A stretch of DNA of 64,000 nucleotides from Mytilus californianus. Lineage: Eukaryota; Mollusca; Bivalvia; Mytilida; Mytilidae. Every line of letters starts with the position of its first letter. Within the stretch, counting starts at the first letter, position 1. Below the pieces are notes generated by a model that was not told the origin of the DNA, did no database searches, and saw nothing but the letters and a program-made list of their open reading frames with translations. Below are positions 44,166-54,124 of this stretch, one piece after another. Both the position numbers and the translations under genes were made by a program. Where the stretch lies: contig NW_026262742.1 of assembly GCF_021869535.1 (NCBI RefSeq), positions 434,001-498,000 on the forward strand, written 5' to 3'.

Positions 44166-44500
44166 TTCTAAATTTTGAAATTATACTGAAACTAAGGTTA
44201 TAACTCCCTCGGGCAAACTAAGCCTTATATGGAATTGGCAATTTTTTTTATACTTCTACATCCTTGACTTTCAAAAAATCGGCGCTTCGGACGCATCCAA
44301 CTTGTATTGTGTTGTTCTCACTTTTTACAGCACTGAGTCGATACCTCTGCTTGTGGACTATCAGTCCCACAGGGTATCATCAGCGCAGTAGTCAGTACTT
44401 CGGTACTGGCATGATTTATAACAAACTTTTTAAAGTTGTCCGTTTATAAATTTTGAAATTAAACTACCTCAGGCAAAGTTAGCCTTATATGAATTTATAA
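44166..44500 (-). repeat. Dispersed repeat bounded by a duplicated LINE 3' UTR block
   Basis: AATTTTGAAATTA followed by a block ending GCCTTATATG(G/A)A occurs at about 44168-44235 and again at 44450-44495. Between them is a repeat with CAGCGCAGTAGTCAGTACTT, shared in reverse with 10803-10840, and a GGCGCTTCGGACGCAT block. The arrangement suggests a repeat inserted in the 3' UTR of LINE C with duplication of its flank. Confidence 0.5.
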
Positions 44501-46370
44501 TTTCTTTTAAGAATGAAACAATATTTGTAAATGGAACATTATTAAATAAATCATACATATTATTGACATTGAAATGCTTCTTCCGAATATCAGCAAAGTC
44601 AATACAATGAATTAAAACATGTTTAATAGTATACTTGCAGTTGCAAGGTACAAATTGTGGTTCATCTTCATTTTTTAAAAGATACTCGTGTGTCACTCTA
44701 GTATGACCAATTCTGCATCTAGAAATAACACACTGATCTTTTCTGCACATTAAATTATTAAAAGGTTTACCTAAATTAGGTTTAATTTCATATCATTTGT
44801 TACCATCTCTCTTACTCCATTCATTTTTCAAAATATTAAAAACATATTCTCTAATATTAGATTTAAAATCGGTATATGGTATATCACAGTTAGATAAAGT
44901 GTCACCCAGGGCATTCTTTGCCTCAAGGTCTACAGCTGTGTTTCCATGGATTCCAACATGACTCGGCACCCATAGAAATATTATTTCTTTAAGAAGAATT
45001 TTTAAATTCCTCATTACATATAAAATTTTGAGAATTGTTGGGTTTTTAATTTTAGTGTTTTGTATAGCTTGCAAGCATGAAAGTGAATCAGAACATATAA
45101 TAAACTTGGACTTATCTGAAGAAGCAATAAATTTCAAAGCCAAAATTACTGCTTCTGCTTCAGCAGTAAAGATGGATGCAGCAGATGGCAAACGGAGAGT
45201 TGCAGCTCTGTCCCTGAAGACAGCAGCAGATGCAACTCTGTCACCATCTTTTGATCCATCAGTATAGACAGTCGAAAAATCTGAATAATTGGCTTTAATT
45301 TCAGCATAGTGTTGCTGAATTAAAAGAGGATTTGTTTCATTTTTATTGTGTTTACGGAGATCAAATATCATTTTTGGTTTGGGAAGTTCCCATGGAGGAC
45401 ATTTGCAAGTTTCAACTTGAGCAACAGATTTTAAATCAAAAGTAGCTAAATGTGGTTTTAAACATATACCTAACGGAGGAATTTTGTTTTCATGTTTTGC
45501 AAAAATATCTTCATAAATTGGATTAAAAACACAGCTGTATGCAGGATTATCTGAATAGGCTTTTAGTTTGACAGCATATTGAAGTCCAAGCTTCAAACGT
45601 CTGTTAAAAAGTTAATGCTCATCAGCCTCTACATACAGACTCTCAACTGGTGAGGTTTTAAAGGCGCCAAGATAGAGACGCAAACCCTGGTGATGCACAG
45701 CATCGAGAATCTGTATGTAGGACTTCCGTGCAGAGCCATATACTATAGAGCCATAATCTAGTTTGGATCTAACTAGAGATCTATATAAATTAAGTAAAAT
45801 GTTGCGATAGTCGGTGCTGTCGACAACTTATAAAATATCTAATGCTTTTAAACATCTTGATTTCAACATTTTGATATGGGGAGAAAGGTTAATTTTTTAT
45901 CAAAAACTAACCCTAGAAATTTATTTTCATCAACCATTTTAATTGGGTTTCCATATAAAGTGAGTTCTGGATCAAGATGCAATTTCCTTTTGTTACAAAA
46001 ATGCATCCCGACCGTTTTTGAAGTAGAAAATTTAAAACCATTTTCCGAGGCCCATTTTTCAATTCTTCCAAGACATAATTGTAATTGTCTTTCTATGTTA
46101 TTCATATTTTTGCCTCTGTAACATATTAGAAAATCATCAACGTATACTGTTGATTTTAAGACTAAATAATGTAACTGATAAAATACTCCCCTGAGGGACA
46201 CCCATCTCTTGATCATACAGATCAGACATGGTTGAATTTACTCTAACATTAAATTGTCTGTTAGACAAAAAATTCGAAATAAAATTTGGCATATTGCCTT
46301 TCAACCCCATATCAAACAGATCTTTTAAAATACCATATTCATGCAGTATCATAGGCCTTTTCAAGATCGA
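44469..46370 (-). pseudogene. LINE C: reverse transcriptase, RNase H and zinc tail (I/Nimb-like)
   Basis: Read leftward from 46370. The reverse transcriptase has FISNFLSNRQFNVRVN, EMGVPQGSILSVTLFSLKIN (motif B) and VYVDDFLICYRGK (motif C, YVDD). A connecting region follows with VRSKLDYGSIVYGSA. RNase H (45596-44793) retains all key residues: VYTDGSK, TAEAEAV, ICSDSLS and WVPSHVGIHGN. A TGA at 44793-44795 precedes the tail, which reads CRIGHTRVTHEYLL and has CNCKYTIKHVLIHC zinc ligands. The order endonuclease-RT-RNase H-zinc is that of I/Nimb-like LINEs; the endonuclease and 5' RT are missing, cut at about 46370 by a SINE fragment. Frame changes occur near 46150-46216 and 45600-45860. Confidence 0.9.
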
Positions 46371-46377
46371 TTTTCAA

Positions 46378-46467
46378 GATTGTATTTATTGTTAACTTGT
46401 TCTCGTCCTGAATATGCATGAAATATTTGCCACTGGACGTTAAGCAACTAACAATCAATCAATCAAA
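46378..46467 (+). mobile_element. SINE-like element, 3' tail fragment at LINE C junction
   Basis: From ATTGTATTTATTGTTAAC to the (TCAA)n tail only. It abuts the broken 5' side of LINE C. Confidence 0.85.
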
Positions 46468-47100
46468 TGGCAGGGGATGGGGATGACCCCTGTGGACTAA
46501 CCCTGTTTTTCATTTGATGTGGCCCCCAAGGGTGACTGGGGTATAGAAGTATGGTCACCATTGGTCTTCCTCCGACCGGCAGTAAAACCCGTGCTAAAGT
46601 GGGGCGTCCGTTTGGCTGTGCGGGATGTACAAATTTGCAGCCACGTCCGGTCAGAATGGGGACGTTAAATCCGATGCCTCGTGTAAAGAGAGTGCCACGC
46701 TCTTTGCACGTTAAGAACCCTTGCAACAACTCTTTGAGGGGTCCGTAGGTGACCTGTTGCAAGGCTAAATTTCTGTCCCTATCCAATTTACCCTCATTTC
46801 CCGTGGCAGTCTAAATTTCTCCGACCTTAATCCCTTTATCTATCACAGAACCTACCTATTGTATTTATTGTGAACTTGTTCTCGTCCTGAATATGCATGA
46901 AATATTTGCCACTGGACGTTAAGCAACCAACAATCAATCAATCAATCATTTGATGTGCTTTATCATGACAAAACAAAATATATATGGTTTAGGGGTGGGG
47001 ATCTTGACCACTTCCAAGATATTGAAACTTTCTCTAATGGCAGGGGGTGGGGGTAACCCCTGGGGACTAAGCTTTTATTTCATTTAATGTGCTTTATCAT
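46468..47100. repeat. Pair of G/C-rich repeat units, one split by a SINE
   Basis: ATGGCAGGGGATGGGGATGA at 46468 and the near-identical ATGGCAGGGGGTGGGGGTAA at 47036 are each followed by CCCCTG(T/G)GGACTAA. Each unit then runs into CATTT(G/A)ATGTG and CTTTATCAT, with the first interrupted by a full SINE. No coding. Confidence 0.65.
46522..46945 (+). mobile_element. SINE-like element, full
   Basis: A 12 bp duplication, TCATTTGATGTG, lies at 46510-46521 and 46946-46957. The 65-codon plus-strand frame is intact (46551-46748). Confidence 0.95.
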
Positions 47101-47329
47101 TTAGAACATTTTCAATTATAAATATTGTGTCTATCACTAACTGTTTTCAAGTTATAATCATTTGAAAATAAAAAAAATAAAATCCAATAGGGTTCTATAG
47201 TAAACCCTTCTTCCTTTATGCCCCTCAAAGTACCCCTTTATAAACCCCATTGCACAAACAAAACCCTGATTGCACCACTAGACATGTTAGTCTAACATAT
47301 TGTGAAACCCTAAGTTAATCTGACCAGTA

Positions 47330-47437
47330 GTTTTAGAGAACGGGTGCGGACAAGTTCGGCGGAAGAAGAAGAAGAAAAGTAATAAGAACTGAGTAAAAAC
47401 AATAAGTCTTCCCAAACTTCATTTGGGAGACTTAATT
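47330..47437 (+). repeat. Second hairpin-ended repeat, 3' end
   Basis: A tract GCGGAAGAAGAAGAAGAAAA is followed by a stem-loop at 47403-47434. TAAGTCT and CCCAAA pair with TTTGGG and AGACTTA around a 5-base loop, with one bulged T. The layout (triplet-repeat tract, short spacer, terminal hairpin) parallels the GCTCAC family although the sequence differs. Confidence 0.55.
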
Positions 47438-47439
47438 AT

Positions 47440-48475
47440 CAAAACAGTGGACAAATTTACTGTAAAATGTAGTAAAATTAACAATCAACCAGTGGCAGGC
47501 TTGCTCTAACATTTTATTCAATTGTCTATAAAATATGGACGATTTAAGGTTACATCTTATACAGTTATCTAGAAAAAGTGGTTGAATCTTGTTAAGTGTT
47601 ATATAATTATCAGTAAAGAAAGTTGCCGATTGAATAGTTCACCTGATACAATTATCTCTAAAAAAAAATGGTCGATCAAAGGGGACATCTAATACGTTAT
47701 CTTCAAAAGTGGTTAAATCTTTTAAAATGTTATACAATTATCAATACAGAAAGAGGCCGATTATGGTTGTATTTAAAATATTTATTTTGAAAAAAATACC
47801 GGTTTAATGTAACATCTAATACAATAATCTTAAAAGTGGTCAAATTTACTGTAAATTGTAGAAAAAAACTACCAATAAAGCAGTAGCAGGTTTGCTGTTA
47901 CATCTTATACAATTATCTATAAAATATCGTCGATTTAAGGTTACATCTAATATAAGTATCACTTATTCAAATTTCCTAAAAAGTGTTTTAAAATTCTATA
48001 TAAAATTGTGGTTGGTTCAATTTTACATCTAATACAACTATCATTACATATATGTTGAATTCATTTTAAAATATAGGAAAACAATCAATAGAGAAAGTGA
48101 CCGATTTTAGACTACATTTAATACAATTATACATAAAAGGTAGTTGAATCTTGTAAAGTGTGATATAATTATCAATTAAGAAAGTGAGCGATTGACTATT
48201 ATATCTGATTCAATTATCTTTAAAAAAAAAGGTCGATTTAAGTAAACAACTAATGCATTATCTTAAATAAAGGTTGAATATTGTAAAGAGGTCAAATTTA
48301 ATGTAAATTGTTGTAAAATTCTCAATAAAGCTGTGATTTGTTCAAGGTCACATCTACTACTCTTTATCTATAAAAATTGGTTGAATTCATTGTAAAATAT
48401 AGTAGAATTATCAATAAAGAATATGACCGATTTGAGTTTACATCTAATACAATTATTTATATAATTTTACCTTGC
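47440..48475. repeat. Degenerate AT-rich minisatellite, inverted relative to 42.8 kb
   Basis: Words such as GTTACATCTAATACAATTAT, CAATAAAGAAAGTG and GGTCGATTTAAG recur at ~100-200 base intervals for 1 kb. These are the reverse complements of the words at 42790-43185. Confidence 0.7.
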
Positions 48476-48611
48476 GGACACAATTGCACCGACACTTGTT
48501 ATTGCCGTAAAAGGGTAACTTGGCCTGATACATGATATATTATATATTGAAATAATGAAATTGTACATGATAAAATGTCTAAATTAAATGAATTCAGCTG
48601 GCAGCTTGAGG

Positions 48612-48863
48612 TCAGCCACTTAATATGTAATAATAAGAAATGCATGCACGAAAATCATATGGTACATGAGCCGCACATCGCAAATATGAATCGAAATGGC
48701 TGGTTTTCTGCAGGATATTGCACTTTTTGACCATGCAACAAGGTTTTGTATAAGTGCCGTGATCAACTTTGGTGGCCTTTACTTCTTTTCCACAGAAGAA
48801 ACATACCTTTCCTATATTTGACTTCTTCTTGGCGTTTTGAATATAACTGAAAGTTTGCATCAA
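48612..48863 (-). CDS. Short Cys-containing ORF, unknown
   Basis: An 83-codon frame with KVCFFCGKEVKATKVDHGTY, then KPCCMVKKC and RCAAH. The CxxC with later Cys and His could bind zinc. I do not recognise a family. There is no splice or promoter evidence, and it may be part of the decayed minus-strand cluster that follows to the right. Confidence 0.25.
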   Translation of the reverse strand: MMQTFSYIQNAKKKSNIGKVCFFCGKEVKATKVDHGTYTKPCCMVKKCNILQKTSHFDSYLRCAAHVPYDFRACISYYYILSG

Positions 48864-48921
48864 TTGTTTGTTTTCTTTTGCTTTGCGTTTGAATGATTTC
48901 TGACATTCTTTATTTTTTTCA

Positions 48922-49348
48922 CCCCCAAGGGTGACTGAGGAATAGAAGTATGGTCACCATTGGTCTTCCTCCGACCGGCAGTAAAACCCTTGCCAAAGAG
49001 GGGCGTCCGTTTGGCTGTGCGGGATGTACAAATTTGCAGCCACGTCCGGTCAGAATGGGGACGTTAAATCCGATGCCTCGTGTAAAGAGAGTGCCACGCT
49101 CTTTGCACGTTAATAACCCTTGCAACAACTCTTTGAGGGGTCCGTAGGTGATCTGTTGCAAGGCTAAATTTTTGTCCCTATCCAATATACCCTCATTTCC
49201 CGTGGCAGTCTAAATCTCTCCGACCTTCATCCCGGACGCCTCTATTACAGAATCTACCTATTGTATTTATTGTTAATTTGTTCTCGTCCTGAATATGCAT
49301 GAAATATTTGCCACTGGACGTTAAGCAACCAAAAATCAATCAATCAAT
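48922..49348 (+). mobile_element. SINE-like element, full
   Basis: A 14 bp duplication, CTTTATTTTTTTCA, lies at 48908-48921 and 49349-49362. The 65-codon frame is intact with a few substitutions. Confidence 0.95.
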
Positions 49349-49679
49349 CTTTATTTTTTTCATAAATTTCTTGTTACAGGGACTTGTGCACCTTACTACC
49401 AACTGAAATTGGAGAGTCAACTTAGACTCAAAGAGCCATGCTAGATTCACCTGGGCCATAGTTTGCTGCATGTACAGCACTGTTTGCCTTTCCATGAAAG
49501 TTTTTACTCTGTTAGGTAAGGATCTTCTTATGGTTTTATTTTTTTAAGTTTTGTTTATCAAGTTCTTTGGGACCAAGTCAGAAATTAACACAATTTCTAA
49601 CCTCGGATTTTTTTTTCTTTTATAGACAATTTACGTTTAAGGTAGCTTGAACGATATCTACTTCTCTCAAGCTGTCACT

Positions 49680-50482
49680 AGCAAACAAATGAATTTGCTT
49701 TGCATAAAAAGTGGTTTCCCTGGTTGCACAAACCTATTGCGTCCACTGCATGGGACTCTATTGTTGTTAAGATATCACATGCAAACAAATGAATTTGCTT
49801 TACATAAAAAGTGGTTTCCCTGGTTGCACAAACCTATTGCGTCCACTACATGGGACTCTTGAATTGGAATACATCTCCATTGCATTTTGAAAGTGCAGAT
49901 TCATACTCTGCATGACATCTTTGTCTTAAATTTGTGGCAAATCTACTGTGCAGTTTATCTCTCTCTCCTTTTAACAGGGCAGGCATTAATTTCAATATAC
50001 TGTCATTTTGTTAATGTGCCATCCCTGGTTTTCAGAGAAATGTCTGGTATCTGTTAAATGTTGCGGATAAATCTTTTTTTTTTTTGTTTTTGCTAGGTCG
50101 TCCACTGTATATGCACTTGTATCTGAGTCAGTTGTTAAGTGTCTGATCTCTAACCCTTCAGAGTACACTGTTTTAGACCTTCTTTTGCACTGTTTCCCGC
50201 ATTTCCTATGTTTTGAACCATTTTTGAATTTGTCTACATTGGCAGTTTTTTCTACTGATATTTTCATTACTGTGATCTTTCCCGTGACTGCATAGCTTGT
50301 TTTTTATTTTCAAGTTGGCCACTAACATAACAACTTTTGGTTGCAGGTTGAGAAGGAGTCTTGTTAACTCCACTGTAGATAGGATTATTGTAACATGCAT
50401 CACCCTCAATTTCATTTTCAATTTTCTTATTTTCCGCACCTTTAATAGCTGTTTTTTGCATTCCCTTTGTTGAAGGGGCCAT
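49680..50482 (-). pseudogene. Decayed minus-strand gene of unknown function
   Basis: Starting MAPSTKGMQKTAIKGAENKK at 50482, the frame is open to 50267. It shifts there and continues with ISVEKTANVDKFKNGSKHRK and CGKQCKRRSKTVYSEGLEIR, then shifts again near 50010 to LKLMPALLKGERDKLHSRFA and NLRQRCHAEYESALSKCNGD. The pieces read like one hydrophilic basic protein of at least 230 residues with conserved-looking Cys. I do not recognise it. The frame changes fall at short A-runs. The ORF end is obscured by the 100 bp duplication. Confidence 0.35.
49681..49860. repeat. Direct duplication, 100 bp period
   Basis: An 80 bp stretch starting GCAAACAAATGAATTTGCTT is repeated 100 bases later with two substitutions (49681-49760 and 49781-49860). 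It overlaps the distal end of the minus-strand coding relic. Confidence 0.9.
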
Positions 50483-50902
50483 AATATTGCCACGTAATGA
50501 GATTTATCGTAACCCGGCTGATCCCATAGAAACATGAGAAAGACCAGCCTGCATACAATAATTTATCGCAGCATATTGTGGACCCTTATTTCATAACGAA
50601 ATCTCATTATATAATTTTTACTTGTCAGACAACTTATCGTGTTTGCAGCCATTAGCGCTTGCACATAAAAGGTAAGGATCCTCGGTCAGCATTGGCTTTG
50701 CTGGAAGAGGGGGTGATCTGAATGTTGACATCTTGCAAGACTATTATGCTAATGAAAACCATAAAAGTACCTGTGCTTCGGACATATAATTAGGCGAGTT
50801 GATGTTACATCGATGTAAAATATACCACTACTATACAGAATAAGGAGACCTTCTCGAAATTCACAGTTTTCACTACTATTCAATTGTCTGAGATGCTATA
50901 CT

Positions 50903-51158
50903 TTACTTCCAGTATTCATGGTCTGGTAATGAGCTTAAATTAAACTCGTTAAAATCTGGCTCTTGTCCACCCATAAGTTTAAATAGATATGAATCCAAGA
51001 CGTAAAGCCAAGGGCAATCCTGATTTAAGCTCAAACCCAAGAGCTTTCTTACATATTTATATTCCTGCTCATCCAGTTTTTGAATGTTATGAGCGAAAAG
51101 TTTTGCCTTTTCGCTTCCCTCAAACAACTGGGAAGTTGCCAGATCTTTAATTGCAAGA
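50903..51158 (-). CDS. Terminal coding exon of an unrecognised host gene
   Basis: On the minus strand an acceptor TTATTTTGCAG precedes 51158. From there one frame is open for 85 codons to a TAA at 50903: LAIKDLATSQLFEGSEKAKL, then NIQKLDEQEYKYVRKLLGLS, then DCPWLYVLDSYLFKLMGGQE, ending PDHEYWK. It is a soluble, mixed alpha-helical sequence with normal composition and no repeat character, unlike the surrounding elements. I do not recognise a domain. The first codon is split (one base belongs to the previous exon). It does not join in frame directly to the exon ending at 51662, so another exon would have to lie between. Confidence 0.4.
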
Positions 51159-51661
51159 CTGCAAAATAAAATGAATATTAAATGACATTATATAATAACA
51201 CATTGCTGAGAGGGTGGTAGAGCAGATTGTTACCCCGAGAAAAGGGAACAAATCCAAAATGTCATTTATCATTAATAAAAATATCTTTTAAAAACTTGAA
51301 AAAAAAAAAATGAGTTATTTCCTTTTGAACAGAAATCTACTAATTTTCCATTTGTAAAGGGCATAACCCTAGAAGGGTTAAAGGGACACCACCTAAATTC
51401 AAACTTGATGTAGTAAGCATTCTCAATTCAACATTAAAAATAAATGATGTTTTTTAAGGTAAACATTGATTTGTTTTAGATTATATTCTGATCATTGGAA
51501 CATTTTTTTTTTAATTCACCAAGTCAATATTGAAGATCACTATAATACCTTAAATATAAGCCAATGATAAAACATTATTTCATTAGACACATTTTACAAA
51601 AAGGATTGCTTCATACAGTGACATTTCATTTTCCATTCTAACTGATAAAGTTATAACTTAC

Positions 51662-51781
51662 TAGAGGTATAGGTTCATCTTCATCTGTTAAATATATCTC
51701 TTTTTTGTCATCATCTTGTTGTTGTTGTTCTATGATTTCATGATCTCTTTTCTTTGCATTTGTGATCGACTGTTGAAGTGG
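51662..51781 (-). CDS. Possible exon with acidic Gln-rich end and perfect donor
   Basis: The minus-strand frame runs from 51781 (just after a TGA) through ITNAKKRDHEIIEQQQQDDD and KKEIYLTDEDEPIPL to a perfect donor GTAAGT at 51661-51656. No acceptor was settled. The acidic low-complexity character makes chance openness possible. Confidence 0.3.
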
Positions 51782-52357
51782 TCAAGGAGTTTCTGAAGTT
51801 TCTGATGATGACTCTTTAAAAATAAAGATTTAATAATTATAAACTATTATTGTGTTATATTTAAAGTTAGGCCTAAGCATAAGCAATAAATTACAAGCAA
51901 ATATTATTAACAATAACAAAAATTGGGGCAATATGCGTAATAGATTCTTCATAGGCGGTAATGTCAACGTTTTCTTCTATTGCTGAGGCCATATCGTAAA
52001 CTTGGATATGTAGGATGCTCATTTTGAAGCTGAGACACTTGCATATGTGTGGTGCGAATTTCGGGGTGGCAAGTGTGATTCGTTTTCCCGTCAAGTGCCC
52101 AACCCCGAACGATTGTGAAAAATGTCACTCTCCTCAGGAAATAATCCCAAAATTCTGACCATAAAAATCATTAAAAAATATGTCCTTTGTAATTATTTGT
52201 TCAGGTTTATTTGTTTATACTTTTTTTCACATCACATCAGCTCTATAAAACACCAGTCCTAGTTCATTTATGTCAATTTTTAAAATCACAGCTTCCACAA
52301 TTGTATGGCAGACTATTTTTTTAATGAGAGTCATAAATCTTAGTTCCTCATCTCAAG

Positions 52358-52776
52358 CCCCCAAGGGTGACTGGGGAATAGAAGTATGGTCACCATTGGT
52401 CTTCCTCCGACCGGCAGTAAAACCCGTGCTAAAGTGGGGCGTCCGTTTGGCTGTGCGGGATGTACAAATTTGCAGCCACGTCCGGTCAGAATGGGGACGT
52501 TAAATCCGATGCCTCGTGTAAAGAGAGTGCCACGCTCTTTGCACGTTAAGAACCCTTGCAACAACTCTTTGAGGGGTCCGTAGGTGACCTGTTGCAAGGA
52601 TAAATTTCTGTCCCTATCCAATATACCCTCATTTCCCGTGGCAGTCTAAATTTCTCCGACCTTAATCCCTTAATCTATTACAGAACCTACCTATTGTATT
52701 TATTGTAAACTTGTTCTCGTCCTGAATATGCATGAAATATTTGCCACTGGACGTTAAGCAACTAACAATCAATCAA
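52358..52776 (+). mobile_element. SINE-like element, full
   Basis: A 13 bp duplication, TCCTCATCTCAAG, lies at 52345-52357 and 52777-52789. The 65-codon frame is intact. It lies between putative minus-strand exons, so it would be intronic if those are one gene. Confidence 0.95.
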
Positions 52777-52842
52777 TCCTCATCTCAAGGTTCATTAGGG
52801 ATATTGACCCATATACATTAAATTAGTTTTGAATTCCACATA

Positions 52843-53088
52843 TTAAGTAAGACTATTTGGTTTGTCAATCATACATCTAATCGCTCTACTTTTGTTCTCA
52901 TCCACTGCTCCTTTCTTGAACTGCTCGTTCCCAAAGAGCGTGCAGTTGTTGATTTTATAGTCAGATATCAGAGGAGTGATGATGTAAAGGGCAAATTTTT
53001 CCGGGGTCTTGGAGGACTTGATTATTATTCTGTTGAGAATGACCTTGTTAAATTTTACAGTATACTTGGATGCTCCAACATAGGCCAT
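52843..53088 (-). CDS. ORF with weak BEN-domain resemblance
   Basis: An 81-codon minus-strand frame follows an acceptor-like TTAACTTGTAG. The segment ISDYKINNCTLFGNEQFKKG followed by AVDENKSRAIRCMI has the order of BEN DNA-binding domains: an Asn-Cys-Thr/Leu-x-Gly core, then a helix of the type Asp-x-x-Lys-x-x-Ala-Ile. The match is short and from memory. It ends TAA at 52843. It could be a single exon or a relic. Confidence 0.3.
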   Translation of the reverse strand: MAYVGASKYTVKFNKVILNRIIIKSSKTPEKFALYIITPLISDYKINNCTLFGNEQFKKGAVDENKSRAIRCMIDKPNSLT

Positions 53089-53234
53089 TTCTACAAGTTA
53101 AAGAAGGAAAGTCTTTGATGAGATATTTCATAAAGCATGCATGTGCAGGACTAATTTTAGACAAATAAATGTTAAGATTTGCAAGGATTTCTGTTTTATA
53201 TCTGATATATACTCAATATATACAATAGAAAATG

Positions 53235-53686
53235 CCCCCCCCCCCCCCCCCCCCCCCCCCCAAGGGTGACTGGGGAATAGAAGTATAGTCACCATTGGTC
53301 TTCCTCCGACCGGCAGTAAAACCCTCGCCAAAGTGGGGCGTCCGTTTGGCTGTGCGGGATGTACATATTTGCAGCCACGTCCGGTCAGAATGGGGACGTT
53401 AAATTTGATGCCTCGTGTAAAGAGAGTGCCACGCTCTTTGCACGTTAAGAACCCTTGCAACAACTCTTTGAGGGGTCCGTAGGTGACCTGTTGCAAGGCT
53501 AAATTTTGTTCCCTATCCAATATACCCTCATTTCCCGTGGCAGTCTAAATTTCTCCGACCTAAATCCCGGACGCCTCTATTACAGAACCTACCTATTGTA
53601 TTTATTGTTAATTTGTTCTCGTCCTGAATATGCATGAAATATTTGCCACTGGACGTTAAGCAACCAACAATCAATCAACAATCAAT
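53235..53686 (+). mobile_element. SINE-like element with 27-base C-run
   Basis: The 5' end is a run of 27 C (53235-53261) before AAGGGTGACTGGGG; other copies have 5-12. A 12 bp duplication, CAATAGAAAATG, lies at 53223-53234 and 53687-53698. The tail has an extra AACAATCAATCAA segment. Confidence 0.95.
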
Positions 53687-53705
53687 CAATAGAAAATGAC
53701 TTAAG

Positions 53706-54124
53706 ATTGATTGTTAGTTGCTTAACGTCCAGGGGTCAATTTTTCATGCATATTCAGGACGAGAACAAATTAACAATAAACACAATAGGTAGGTTCTGTA
53801 ATAGGGGCGTCCGGGATCAAGGTCGGAGAAATTTAGACCGCCACGGGAAATGAGGGTAAATTGGATAGGGACAGAAATTAAGCCTTGCAACAGGTCACCT
53901 ACGGACCCCTCAAAGAGTTGTTGCAAGGGTTCTTAACGTGCAGAGAGCTTGGCACTCTCTTTACACGAGGCATCGGATTTAGCGTTCCCATTCTGACCGG
54001 ACGTGGCTGCAAACTTGTACATCCCGCACAGCCAAACGGACGCGCCACTTTAGCAAGGGTTTTTCTGACGGTCGGAGGAAGACCAATGGTGACCATACTT
54101 CTATTCCCCAGTAACCCTTGGGGG
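53706..54124 (-). mobile_element. SINE-like element, full, minus strand
   Basis: It runs from TTGATTGTTAGTTGC to GGGGG, beginning a few bases after the duplication of the preceding plus-strand copy. The two copies are therefore tail-to-tail. No clear duplication of its own is seen. Confidence 0.9.
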
